From assembly GCA_963920525.1 (NCBI GenBank), contig OY986436.1:78337630-78401629 (forward strand): a stretch of 64,000 bases of DNA, given 5' to 3'. Within the stretch, counting starts at the first letter, position 1. Each line of letters starts with the position of its first letter. Position numbers and translations under genes: made by a program. Shown piece by piece: positions 19,959 to 31,380 of the stretch. The stretch comes from Dichetophora obliterata (lineage: Eukaryota; Arthropoda; Insecta; Diptera; Sciomyzidae). The notes under the pieces are model-generated. The model was given only the letters and a program-made list of their open reading frames with translations. It did not search any database and was not told where the DNA came from.

Positions 19959-20254
19959 GGGGTATTCAAGATTCAGTGCACTTGCCTGTGCAGTTGAGGA
20001 CTTGAGGACTTGTACACTTTACAAAAACAAAATGTACGTACGTCAAAAATCTGCACAAGTGCTTTTCTACTATTACCTTCAACTTGAGGACTTGAGGACT
20101 TGAGCAATTGTGCACTTGTGTGCATTGAAATATGTTGACAGCTTTGACATGGTGATGGTGGTGTGTTCACGAAAACCTAACTGCACAACTGCACAACTGC
20201 ACAGTCCTCAACAATCCTCAAGTCCTCAACTGCACAGGCAATCGTGAATACCCC
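19959..20254. mobile_element. TA-flanked MITE with gaggactt repeats
   Basis: The 296-bp element has ends GGGGTATTCAAGATT and, complemented, GGGGTATTCACGATT, followed by shared TGCCTGTGCAGTTGAGGACT. TA lies directly outside both ends (19957-19958, 20255-20256), which suggests a Tc1/mariner-type mechanism. The interior has repeats of gaggactt and its complement, and ctgcacaa. No coding capacity. Confidence 0.75.
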
Positions 20255-20289
20255 TATTGTCAATTAATAAAAATTTGACAAAGCAATTA

Positions 20290-20620
20290 AGTATCATACG
20301 AGCTTAAGTGAGGTCGCACAGTTGCATAACACAGCGTTGTAGTTGTGATCATACTATTAAATTCTTTGGCCCAGCGTTTTATAAACCCGAGCATGGAAAA
20401 TGCTTTTTTACAAATTTAATCAATATGAACGTTAAACGATAGCTTAGAATCCATGCATATACCAAGATCTTTGACAGAATCTACAGGACTTAAAGCAGTA
20501 TCTTTTATCTTATAATCAAAAATTAAATTATTCTTCTTTCACGAAAAGATCATAGTTTGTCATTTATCTGGATTTAGCTTACTGCTTCTTATTAGTTTGG
20601 TTCTGCAAACAAAACAATTG
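20290..20620 (-). pseudogene. Jockey-like LINE RT thumb, upstream part of the split LINE
   Basis: On the minus strand 20575-20340 reads LNPDK, MIFS, NLIFDYKIKDTALSPVDSVK, DLGICMDSKLSFNVHID and FSMLGFIKRWAKEF, with a few stops. This is the segment after the YADD box in Jockey-type RTs. It should join the part at 19060-18490. The 1.2 kb between them holds two MITEs and a spacer. Confidence 0.75.
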
Positions 20621-20649
20621 CACTTATCTGTCAAAAAACCAAAAGACAT

Positions 20650-21995
20650 GACACGACAAGTTCTTTTTTGTTTGTCGGCGTACGGTTAGAAAATATGTAT
20701 CAATAATAGTGCAAAAAGTGGTAATGTTTGGAATATTGTACATCAATTGTATTTAATTGATTATAAGTTGGGCATTTTTGCACTTTTTGTATGGTAAGTA
20801 ATTTATTTTTATTTTTATTGAATCATGTATACAAAATCAATATATTCTATTAAAAATATATTCTATTTCACACGTGACAGTCGTACATTCGTAAAGTAAA
20901 AGGAAATGTTTAGTTTTCTTATTGTGATTTTTCAATAGTTTATTAAGCGCACTATACAAGGAGTAAAAGCTAAGAGTTCTCAAAAGTTCGACTATTAGAT
21001 AGAAGCCATCAAAAATGGTACATTACGTGACAAAAAAATAGAAGTGGTTTTGTCTGCATCAATATACATGAAAAAATCTGGAATATTCTTGCTACATATT
21101 AAAAAATGTTTGTTTGAAAAATCTTTTTTAATCATTTTTATACAAACCATAGTAAGATACGTTACGTGACAGATTTTTCCATTCAAAGTACAAATATTTT
21201 ACAGTTTAATTTATTTAATTGAAGTACAAAAAACCATAATTCGGGACATTTATTATCGAAAACTGAAAAAAAATTTAATTAAACTTTGTATTATACGAGT
21301 ATTTATTATACTTATCAAACTCCAACTTTTGTTAAATTTTTTAAACTTTTGTTGCCATTCATCATGATTGCTGCCATTTTTAAAATTCAAATTTAGATCA
21401 GCACTCAGTACTCTAACAATATAAATCTAAACATTTTTTCTCTATTATGGACGCTCAAAAGAGTTTTAAATAACATTTAATTTTTCAGTCGCGGTAGACC
21501 TTTTTGCGGAAATGCCCCTATGTATATTTTTATAGCTTATATTTATTTTTACAAAAAAATTCCAGCTCACTTAATTTAAAAAAATAGCTAACAGATTTCA
21601 ATATGCCCATCCCTCCAATAAGAATATCCAGGTTGATCTGGAGAACATCCAATGCATCTAACTGTGCATTGTTATTCAAGCTCAAACACCAGATGAAACT
21701 GCAGCTCGAAGTAATGCCATGGCTTTAAGATTGAGAATTCTACGGAATTCACAAGCTGAAGATAGACTACCATAAACCTTTTTGTCCGAGCCCGCTTTGC
21801 AGAATTGCAAAACCTGCACCCTCTGTAACTCTAGCGAGTTGATTAAATTTAATGTCTCTGTTTGCACGACATTCCACGAAAATACGATGAAGTATAGTGA
21901 GGCTAATAACATGCAACTAGAACAGCAACCACCCAAATGTTTTTTAGTCTCATCCGACGATGCAAGATGTTTAAGCCTAAAATATTACATCTGTA
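20650..21995. other. AT-rich DNA, no supported gene
   Basis: No domain was recognised. A weak coding-like stretch at about 21690-21960 (plus strand, DETAARSNAMALRLRILRNS) has stops and no known match. Confidence 0.4.
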
Positions 21996-21999
21996 ATCG

Positions 22000-22492
22000 T
22001 TACTGTCTGACCAGAATCATGTCGTTGTCGTGTCGGTGAGAGAGAATCGCTAAGAGTTGGCCCAGAATTGTAGCGTTGGCTTTGTCGTTTTGCTTTCATT
22101 CAATCTGCTATTGTTGATTTTCTACTCCGATTGAACTAATAATTAGTCCACTGACATTTATTTCACTACTTTTTGCCAATACTCTTCATTTAAATTTACT
22201 GCAATTTCAACTGAAGGCTACTCCTATTATTATTAGAGCAAGTAGGAACACTGTTTACTCGCTACATTTGATGACAGATTCTTCAAATTTTGTTAAAATA
22301 TGGCAATAATTTTAGAGAGAAGCTGAGAGAGCTGCTAAATAAGCGACAAAGTCAAAACAGAAATAGAAACATTTCTATCTTGGCGTTTTTGTTTACATAT
22401 TCTGCCGCAATTTTCTCCCATAAGGTTTGCATTGTCTCTGTCAGCGCTCTGCCTGCCGACACGACAACGACATGATTCTGGTCAGACAGTTA
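22000..22492. mobile_element. PIF/Harbinger-type MITE 1 with 34-bp perfect inverted ends
   Basis: Element 22003-22489 (487 bp). The ends 22003-22036 and 22456-22489 are perfect complements over 34 bp, starting CTGTCTGACC. The flanks are TTA on both sides (22000-22002, 22490-22492), the standard Harbinger target. The identical arms suggest a fairly recent insertion. No coding sequence. Confidence 0.88.
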
Positions 22493-22911
22493 TGGTCCAG
22501 TTAGCCTCGCATGGCATAGCAGTGCATGGCTTAACAAGCGTCACATCGAAATCTGTTTAATAGGATTTGTGTGTATCTGATAATGCACAACATGGCAACG
22601 CATGGCAATGCTCAGATAAAAACAGAAATGCATCTCTGACTACATAGATAAACATGGAAGATCTATTTCATTTTAATATCTGTGTATTCTTCTATGTATT
22701 TGACGTTTTGGCAAAACAGATGTGACGTTGTAAAATTGTTTGATCAAGTGCGGTTAATTTATTAAAATAAAATCGTTGTATTCTTCTTTTTCATTGTTTT
22801 ATTTTGACCATGTGACTATGCTTTGCATAATCACCATTTAATTAGCTGTGTGCTAGCTGCTTATCTGCGTTGCATGCGCTGCTGTGCCATGCGAGGCTAA
22901 CTGGACCATTA
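22493..22911. mobile_element. PIF/Harbinger-type MITE 2, abutting MITE 1
   Basis: Element 22493-22908 (416 bp). The ends start TGGTCCAGTTAGCCTCGCAT and match the complement of the other end for about 38 bp with two or so mismatches. It is flanked by TTA at 22490-22492 (shared with MITE 1) and 22909-22911. The interior repeats gcatggca-like strings. It is a different family from MITE 1. Confidence 0.85.
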
Positions 22912-24285
22912 CACACATCTTCCTAACAATGACAAAACGAAGTACCTATATCCATTTTTTTGAGACAACATAACATAATATCTCAACTTTTATAGTTTTG
23001 GGGAAGTTTATTGGAGCGAGCGACCACACTTCAATGAATCTTTATCGTACCAATTTATGCAGCCAGCTTACGCGATTGCTAACCAACTGCTACTCTTCAT
23101 ATCTTTGAGAAAGCAGTTATAAAGGGTCATTATTATGTAGTTTTTAAAATGGTAGGCATATGTTTGCATTTTATTAAAAAAGGAAGGCTTTTTAAAAACT
23201 AAACGCTTTTCTTTTGTCGTCAAGAGTAGCAACAAATTCATGCTTTTAATTGAACAGCCTTGGCCTCATTGCCTATTGGGAAACACCACACACACTAGCA
23301 GCCGATAACAAGCAAGTCATGAATAAACAAATGAAGCAACGCACCGTGGGAAAATGTGGAAGTTCGAAGTCAGGGTAGATTGGTACACAGAAAAAAAAAC
23401 TTAACTTAAAGTTGACTAAGTTTTGGTTGAATAAAAATGTACCCAGGTTACTATGTGAAATTTGACCAACAATAATATATATATGGATTTGATGACGATT
23501 TGACAAGTCTGAATACTCATCAAATCGTTTGTCAAACAATTTGAAGAAAATCAAAATATTTTGATTTTTCTGCTGATTTGACCAATGTGAAGACTCGTCG
23601 AATTGAGTAGAACGATTTTGTCAGTTCAAAAAATTTTTCAGCCTGAGCACATCGCTGCAAAAGAAGGAACGGAAGAAAATAATAATACATAACTGTTGCA
23701 AATAATTCATAAAATAATTTCTTCTTCTTCCGATACGATTTTATAACAAGCGCTACTAAAAATTTTCCGCCATCGCGATGTGTCAACTTCTGTGTTCAAG
23801 ACAGAATGAAATTTGACGAAAAACTTTATGAGTATGAACACTTTTGTGGTCCGATTTGACAAACAATTTTGAAGAGCAATTTTAAGTGTGGCGTCATCAG
23901 CCTGCAAAAACAATAACAATGTTTTTCTTCAATTTTAATAGGCTCCAATGAACTGAAAACCATTGATAAAAAATCAAAATAATACTATTGGGTTACATCT
24001 ACATAATTTTTATATGAGAAAACTTGAATTTATTGCAAAGCATTTATGGAATTATATATCTCTAAAAAAAATGCTTGATTTTGTTTAAATTGAAATAATT
24101 TTTGCGGGAACATAATAAATGCCAGGAAAATCATTCCGTCCCTTTAATTGTCAACTATCCGTTGAACTGATTCATAACCCGAACTGATTTCTCGGCAATA
24201 TCGCACGTTTGGAAACTTGAAATTAAAAACCTTGCATCGGTGACAATTGAAAATTGTGTAAAAATCAAATACGACAGATAATTAT
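22912..24285. other. AT-rich DNA; possible weak inverted repeat at 23480-23905
   Basis: No gene supported. Strings around tgatgacg and gtttgtcaaa occur inverted near 23487-23535 and 23850-23900, suggesting a decayed MITE, but the ends do not align well. Confidence 0.4.
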
Positions 24286-24289
24286 TATA

Positions 24290-25195
24290 GGCCTATTGCG
24301 TAGGGCAACCAAACAGTGTTGCGTAGCCAAATAAGCAACCCAACTTTAAAGCAACCGAGCTGCCATCTCGTATTTCGTATCGCAACCAATTTTAAGTTGC
24401 TATTTGCAGCGAGTTGCCAAAGAAAACAATAACGAGCTGTCACAAAGAAAACTGCTGGTGTTGAAAATTTTATATATTCAATAAGTTTAAAATTGGAAAA
24501 AGCCATTTATAGAAAGAACACAAATAAATATGGATATAAGTAATGATTTATATTTTGATGACGGAAACGGATGCAGTGATGTTGATGTGTTGCGTATAAG
24601 AAGGAAAATCAGAGACAAATCTAACCCTTGGAAACTCCCAAACTCAAAGTAATATAATACTGTAAACACAAACATTGAATAAAAATTTGCTTATTTGAAT
24701 AAATTTTACAGGTTTCTTAGCTATATCCGATTAAGCAAAGAAGCGTTTTGTCATGTACTGGACGAAAAAAAAAATTTTAAACAGCCTGTTCGTTGTACGG
24801 CAATACCGCTTTCCAGCAAAAGCTCTGCAAACAGCTCGAATTGTTACTTGTTGTAATTTTTATGTTTCTATGAAAATAAATAATCTATGAATAATCCACA
24901 TAACACAAATTTCCAAAACTTACGCTGCCTCCATTTCTCGCTTTTGCACAACGCCACCAGCTTGCAACAAGTAATTAGCAGTTGCTGACTTTTGACAGGT
25001 TCCGCAACCAAACCAAATAACAGTGGATATCGATAATAACACAAAATCTTGACAAGCAACTGTGAAAGCAACGAGTTTATCAACTGTTCGAAAGTGTTGC
25101 CATCGATAATAAGAATTTTTCAACCGCAACTCAACTGCGAGTAAAGTTGCCATACACAATAAGCATATTAAGTTGCCTTATTCGAAAAATAAGTT
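24290..25195 (+). mobile_element. Internally deleted PIF/Harbinger element
   Basis: The region is bounded by related ends: TATTGCGTAGGGCAAC near 24295 and, complemented, TATTGTGTATGGCAAC near 25146-25162. Other ggcaac/gttgcc strings lie at both sides. Inside is the N-terminus of a Harbinger transposase. The exact termini and TTA/TAA duplication were not resolved, so the limits are approximate. At about 0.9 kb it lacks most of the transposase and the MADF/Myb-like second gene. Confidence 0.6.
24530..24856 (+). pseudogene. PIF/Harbinger transposase N-terminus with an intron
   Basis: Exon 1 (24530-24648) encodes MDISNDLYFDD, VLRIRRKIRDKSNPWKLPN. The intron has gt at 24649 and ends ttttacag at 24711. 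Exon 2 (from 24712) continues in phase with FLSYIRLSKEAFCHVLDE and VRCTAIPLSSK, ending at a stop at 24854-24856. The IRRKIRD...NPxxLP..xF...RLSKEAFxxxL pattern is characteristic of insect Harbinger transposases. The catalytic DDE domain is missing (internal deletion). The reading frame up to the deletion is clean. Confidence 0.75.
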
Positions 25196-25199
25196 CGGT

Positions 25200-26230
25200 G
25201 AAGAATTCAATGATGGTTCATTCCTGACAAATTAATATTTTTTATTCACAATACCTTTAAAAATATAGTTTTATTAAAAAACTATTTAGTAAAAAATGAA
25301 ATTTTTATTTTCAATTGAATTAAACAGAGCAACAAAATAGGATTTTGCAAAGATTAAAGACATAATAACCGTTTTTTGCTATCAGCTTAAATAAAGGAGT
25401 TATAAGCAAAAGTGTGAAATCAGTTCTTTTTCTGATAATTTGACTATATCTTTTTAATAGTTTTTATTTAAAATGTTAGGAATTCTAGTTTTTGAAATAA
25501 TAATTAAATTATCTTCTGTTGTTTTGAAGATATCATCCAGTAAAGAAGAATAATACCTAAAATAATGCTAAATACACATTTTTGAAACACTTACTTATTT
25601 GTCCTATCCTGTCTTTTAAAAAAATAATTGTATTTAATGATAAGACTTTAGAATTTATGAAAACATATTTATCAACCAATATCTGTGACAGTTTTAAAGA
25701 TAGTTTAACTCAGAGAACACATCTTTGCAAAGATGGAAAGTTCGTCTCTAATACCTTTTTCATTTTTAGGGTAAGTAAAATACAAAAGCTACACAGTAGT
25801 TACTTTGGAATAGTACAAAAAACTTTCAGCGTAGAACAGTTCACTCTGATTTAATTTTTTTTCCTGTCAAAATTTTTACTGACAAAAATAAATTAAATCT
25901 GAATACATGTTGTGTCAATTTTTATAATTTTCAAACTGTTTGAGGAATAAAAGTAAAGAATTCAACAAAGACGAGTTTTGCATTATATAAAAAAAAGCAA
26001 ATACATAAAATAAATACATGATCTTTTACGTGATATACTTTTTTTTGTAATACATGCAAGAGATAAAATATAAATGCCTCTTACGTTTGAATACTTTCAA
26101 AGCAGATTAATATCTACTCTTACTACATTATTTTGTATTACGACGAAGCACACCAACGATGAGAATGACACGAGAAGCAATAATTTTTTCCATACAAAAT
26201 TATGGATAATTATAATTTCTGATTTAGTCC
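25200..26230. other. AT-rich DNA, no supported gene
   Basis: The frame at 25582-25854 (90 codons) has no recognised motif. Nothing else seen. Confidence 0.4.
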
Positions 26231-26550
26231 CTGATCATATGTTTAAGTGCGTGAAGATAAATTCGTCAATCCGACGCTAACTCAGCGAAGACTCAAACCA
26301 TTACTTTTGCTCCGCAAAAAGTTAAATTCGTACTTTTCGCAAAATACGAATTTAACTTTTAGGAGGAAATTAAATTCGTTCTTATTGCAAAGTACGAATT
26401 TAACTTTTGGGAGGAAATTATATTAATTATATTTGCAAAGTGTGAGTGTAACTTTTGATTCGAATTTAGCTTTTGCCAAGAATTTTAAAATAATATTATT
26501 GCAAAGAAAGAATTTAACTCTTGATATGAATTTAAGTCATGGCATCAACT

Positions 26551-27440
26551 CATAAACATTTTTTAAAAGTAGTGAATGTTAGGTCCAAAGTACTAATATT
26601 CCATGCAAAATTTCTCAAAATCTGTCTGGACAATGTTTTTGTTATGCATATCATTTTACAGGTAATTAAAGCACCTTTCCAACGATATATAGCCTATAAG
26701 TGCACAATTAAGACTTTTGTCATAAACATTTTTTAAAAAATAATGAATGTTAGGTTGAAGGTACTAAGTTTCAATGCAAAATTTATCAAAATCTGTCTGG
26801 ACAATGTTTTTGTTATGCATATCATTTTACAGGTAATTAAAGCACCTTTCCAACGATATATAGCCTATAAGTGTACAATTAAGACTTTTGTCATAAATAT
26901 TTTTTAAAAGTAGTAAATGTTAGGTTGAAAGTACTAAGTTTCAATGCAAAATTTCTCAAAATCTGTCTGGCCAATGTTTTTGTTATGCATATCATTTTAC
27001 AGGTAATTAAACCACCTTTCCAACGATATATAGCCTATAAGTGCACAATTAAGACTTTTGTCATAAACATTTTTTAAAAAATAATGAATGTTAGTTTGAA
27101 GGTACTAAGTTTCAATGCAAAATTTATCAAAATCTGTCTGGACAATGTTTTTGTTATGCATATCATTTTACAGGTAATTAAAGCACCCTTCCAACGATAT
27201 ATAGCCTATAAGTGCACAATTAAGACTTTTGTCATAAACATTTTTTAAAAGTAGTAAATGTTAGGTCCAAAGTACTAAGATTCCATGCAATATTTCTCAA
27301 AATCTGTCTGGACAATGTTTTTGTTATGCATATCATTCTATAGGTAATTAAAGCACCTTTCCAAATATATATAGCCTATAAGTGCAGAATTAAGACTTTT
27401 GCCATAAACATTTTTTGAAAGTAGTGAATGTTAGGTCCAA
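26551..27440 (+). repeat. Five direct 170-bp repeats, left arm of foldback
   Basis: Units start at about 26551, 26721, 26892, 27062 and 27233 with cataaacatttttt. Units 1, 3 and 5 share (a)agtagt(g/a)aatg and units 2 and 4 share aaaataatgaatg, showing a two-unit higher-order pattern. Confidence 0.88.
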
Positions 27441-28310
27441 AAAAATGTTTATGACAAAAGTCTTAATTGTGCACTTATAGGCTATATATCGTTGGAAAGG
27501 TGCTTTAATTACCTGTAAAATGATATGCATAACAAAAACATTGTCCAGACAGATTTGGAGAAATTTTGCATGGAATCTTAGTACTTTGGACCTAACATTC
27601 ACTACTTTTAAAAAATGTTTATGACAAAAGTCTTAATTGTGCACTTATAGGCTATATATCGTTGGAAAGGTGCTTTAATTACCTGTAAAATGATATGCAT
27701 AACAAAAACATTGTCCAGACAGATTTTGAGAATTTTTGCATTGAAGCTTAGTACGTTCAACCTAACATTTACTACTTTTAAAAAATGTTTATGACAAAAG
27801 TCTTAATTGTGCACTTATAGGCTATATATCATTGGAAAGGTGCTTTAATTACCTGTAAAATGATATGCATAACAAAAACATTGTCCAGACAGATTTTGAG
27901 AATTTTTGCATTGAAGCTTAGTACTTTCAACCTAACATTTACTACTTTTAAAAAATGTTTATGACAAAAGTCTTAATTGTGCACTTATAGGCTATATATC
28001 GTTGGAAAGGTGCTTTAATTACCTGTAAAATAACAAAAACATTTGTCCAGACAGATTTTGAGAAATTTTGCATGGAATCTTAGTACTTTGGACCTAACAT
28101 TCACTACTTTTAAAAAATGTTTATGACAAAAGTCTTAATTGTGCACTTATAGGCTATATATCGTTGCAAAGGTGCTTTAATTACCTGTAAAATGATATGC
28201 ATAACAAAAACATTGTCCAGACAGATTTTGAGAAATTTTGCATTGAACCTTAATACCATGAACGCCAATTTCACTACTTTTTAAAAAATGTTTATGACAA
28301 AAGTCTTAAT
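27441..28310 (-). repeat. Five inverted 170-bp repeats, right arm of foldback
   Basis: Complementary copies start with aaaaatgtttatgacaaaag at about 27441, 27610, 27780, 27950 and 28115. One unit (about 28027) has a short deletion of the gatatgcat string. Similarity to the left arm is very high. Confidence 0.88.
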
Positions 28311-28582
28311 TGTGTACTCAAAAGTGTGCCATAAGCTTAATTCGAATCAAAAGTCATTCTCGTACTCTGCAAATAGAACGAATTTAATTTCCTCCCAAAA
28401 GTTAAATTCGTACTTTGCAAAAAGAACGATTTTAATTTTGGGAGGAAATTTCTTCCCAAAATTAAATTCGTACTTAGCAAAAAGTACGAATTTAATTTTT
28501 TGCGGAGCAAAAATTTTGGTTTGAGCCTTTGCTAAGTTAGCGTCGGATTGACGAATTTATCTTCACGCACTTCATATGTTTA

Positions 28583-29527
28583 GACATCAAAATTTTTTAC
28601 ATTTTGAGTTAAAAATATTCAAGATGAAGAAAAAATACCAAAAAGACCGTATTTCCCATTTTTGCCTATTACTCCTTAGCTCGAGCTGATGGCGTAAAAC
28701 GGACAAAACGAAAACAAATTGACAATTTCAGCTCCTTAAAGGCCTTTGACCGAGTTTCTTATGATCTATTGTGTTGTGCATGTTATTAAATAAATGTTTG
28801 TTCACAATCGATCGCACAAGACAGACCTACATGCTTTAGACCGGCTCCAACGGCTAGTGTTCTCAAAAAACTTTAAGTTCCAGTTTTAGTCTCTAAATTT
28901 TGACATTGTTTGTTGACTCAGTAATTAATTTAAATGCTTAAAAGAACTTAATTTGGATTTTTAAAACGACCTTATAATAAAAAAAGATTCTCAAAGAGCT
29001 GCATTTATTGAAATGCACACATTGTTCCCATATGCAAATATATGTATGTTTAGCCTTTTAAAAAAATATATAAATATATTACACAACATTAATAATAATA
29101 TGCTTAAAAACATTTATGAGACGCAAAAAGATTTTAATTGGTAGAACCGAAACTATTTATCACCAGTCGAATTTATTACCGAAAATTAGGTTTTTTTATC
29201 TACATTCCTCCTTCCGGACTTCTACATAAAGGCTAGATTAGGGATACATAGAGGTTAATGAGCTATACAAAATATCCACATACAAATCTAATGTAAAAAT
29301 GCGAACAAAGTTCATTTTTGTTTTTATACGTGTTATTAAGTTAAATTTTTTTTTTTGCTTAGTCTTAATTTATGAAATCAAGCGTCATAAAATATCATAA
29401 TAAATGCCTCGAGAAAACAATAATTAGGCAAATAGAGAATCCACAGCTAATAACTATATTCAAATAAATAATATTAAAATAGAATAGAAAGAAGTTTCTT
29501 ACAGTTCTTTTTTATTATTGTTATTTA
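28583..29527. other. AT-rich DNA with a short RT-like repeat
   Basis: A stretch of about 70 bp at 28726-28795 (ccttaaaggcctttgaccg...) resembles 59935-60005. It reads KAFDRVSYDLL in one frame, like the LINE RT catalytic box. The rest has no feature. Confidence 0.4.
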
Positions 29528-31157
29528 TACAGTGACACATATTCGTATAAACGCACTCTTAATTTTAAATTTGCTACCTTCTCTCTCTTTTATTAATGCA
29601 TTACTCAAAACAAATTCCAACTCATATTATTTACTAAACTAACGGAAATTTGTACTGAGTGCAAAAACCTGTTTTCTTTGTTGTTGTTTTATATAAATCA
29701 TTTCAGTTTAAATATTTTACTTAAAACAAGTACATATTCGTTTAAACGCATCAACTTAATTTTCAATAGGAATGGGTATTTATTTAATTTTCAATAATTA
29801 ATTGGTCCACCATTTTTATTTATAACTTCAAATATACGATTCGGCATCGACTTCACTAAATTTTCCAGCAACTGACGATCTAAATCTTCCCAAGCTTCCT
29901 TAATGGCCAACTTGAGCTCTAGCACGGTTTTGTAAAGGTGTCCTTGGGTTTTTGTCCATAGATTTTGCGTGATATGCATCCCCAAAGATTCTCCACCGGA
30001 TTCAAATCGGGACTGCATGCAGGCCATTTCATAAGTGGGATGTTGTGCTCTTCAAACCACTTTAATGCCTCTTTAGAAACGTGAATGGCAGCATTATCCT
30101 GTTGAAAAATACTGTCTTCATCCATTTTATCATCCAAAAATGAAATGAGAGCATCATCCAACAATTCCGTGTATTTTTTAGAATTCATTTTGGGCGGCAC
30201 AAAGCAGATATTTGCTTTACATCTAGATGAAAATGCCGCCCACACCATAACGCTGCCACCACCAAAGTTTCTTTTTGACATACGTACGTCATTGTTTCGC
30301 AAATCATACCAATAACGGCTGTAAGAGTCTGGGCCATCTAAGTATAAATTTTTTTTCGTCGGAAAACACAACATTGTCCCACTCAGTTGACCATTGCATG
30401 TGTTTTTGGGCGAAGTCTAAGCGCGCCTTTTTGTGATGCGGCTTCAACACAGGCTTGCTCACCGGTTTTTTCCATTTAACGTTATCTGAGTTACGTAAAA
30501 TGTGTGCAATGTGCCTCGTTGTCACTGGAAGATCTAATTTTTCTTTTATTTGAGTTGAGTTCAAAAAACTTGTGGTGGCTTCCTTCCTAATTTGATTAAC
30601 TTGGCGAATACTCAGTTTTCGATTGCCTTTCGTGGATTTTTTTACTCCATAATAAACACCGTTTTTTAAAAAAGAGCGGACGACTGCTTCTGATCTTCCT
30701 AGTCTCCGCCCAGTTTCCTGATTTGAATAACCCTCTTTATGGTACAGGTTGATTTGGACTTTTTCTGTGTCATTGAGGCATTTTCCCTTTGGCATTTTGA
30801 TAAAATCTTAAAAAAATATCATTAAGAAAATATTTTTACATTTAAATTAAACAAAACTTACCAATTGTTAAGTAAATACAAGAAAATACTTATTTCTTTA
30901 AACCACTAATATATTTTCGACTCCCTTATTCAGGTGCGTTTAAAGGAATGTGTACTTGTTTTTAGTAAAATATTTAAACTGAACTGATTTATATAAAATA
31001 ACAACAACGAAAACAGCTTTTTGCACTCAGTACAAATTTCCGTTAGTTTAGTGAACAATATGAGTTTAAATTTGTTTTGAAAAATGCATTAATAAAAGAG
31101 AGAGAAGGTAGTAAATTTAAAATTTAGAGTGCGTTTATACGAATATGTGTCACTGTA
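29528..31157 (-). mobile_element. Tc3-like Tc1/mariner element with 221-bp inverted repeats
   Basis: Element 29530-31155 (1,626 bp) is flanked by TA. The ends 29530-29750 and 30935-31155 are inverted repeats of about 221 bp at high identity, starting CAGTGACACATATTCGT. Each arm ends inside with a second copy of the motif acatattcgtttaaacgca, so there are two likely transposase binding sites per arm, as in Tc3. The transposase gene lies on the minus strand and carries two frameshifts. Confidence 0.92.
29791..30795 (-). pseudogene. Tc3-like DD34E transposase, two frameshifts
   Basis: The start at 30795 (MPKGKCLND) is followed by the helix-turn-helix DNA-binding region (INLYHKEGYSNQETGRRLGR) and WKKPVSKPVLKPHHKKARL. 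The catalytic domain reads VVFSDEKK/LDGPD (first Asp), FGGGSVMVWAAF, QDNAAIHVS (second Asp) and PACSPDLNPVENLWG (Glu, 34 residues after the second Asp). The C-terminus IKEAWEDLDRQLLENLVKS ends at 29791. Frame is lost at a poly-T run near 30350-30360 and again near 29945. Apart from these two indels the family length (about 335 residues) is retained, so inactivation is recent. Confidence 0.9.
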
Positions 31158-31158
31158 T

Positions 31159-31380
31159 GTGTCGGAATAACAGGAATTGAAGACGAAATATATGGTCCAG
31201 TCATCGTTTAAACAAAATGTAATTTATTTTTCTATCTTTTTATCTATACTTTTATATAAAAAGAGACTCTCGTATATTCGTTAGCTCAAAGCTTGAGAAC
31301 GGCATGCGATAATTAGTTTTCTATTGGGTAGCTATGGTACCTATTTGAAAGTTAAGCTTTTTAAATGTGCTAATTATTAT
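31159..31380 (-). repeat. LTR-like fragment related to 41166-41390
   Basis: The segment gtcggaataaca...attgaagacgaaatat and atttatttttctatctttttat matches the LTR edge at 41166-41260, which adjoins a primer site and gag. The orientation is the same (minus). I read it as a fragment or solo LTR of a gypsy-type element. It directly abuts the Tc3-like element, and its far end is not defined. Confidence 0.4.

Larger units (their letters stand above)
26235..28582. mobile_element. Foldback (FB/MULE-like) element with internal 170-bp tandem repeats
   Basis: Element 26246-28571 (2,326 bp) begins AGTGCGTGAAGATAAATTCG and ends with its complement. An 11-bp direct repeat tcatatgttta flanks it (26235-26245 and 28572-28582). 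The whole element is a giant inverted repeat. The outer arms carry about 50-bp subrepeats around ttaaattcgtacttt, and the inner arms carry five 170-bp direct repeats on each side, meeting near 27440. This matches Drosophila FB architecture. No transposase is present; the frames at 26539-26736 and 27390-27602 are translations of the repeat. Confidence 0.92.

Noticed and set aside
23480..23905. MITE with tgatgacg ends
   Set aside because: The two sides share only scattered short strings; ends and target duplication could not be aligned.
26539..27602. Open frames of 65-70 codons in the foldback
   Set aside because: They are read-through of the 170-bp repeat, occurring in both arms; not a gene.
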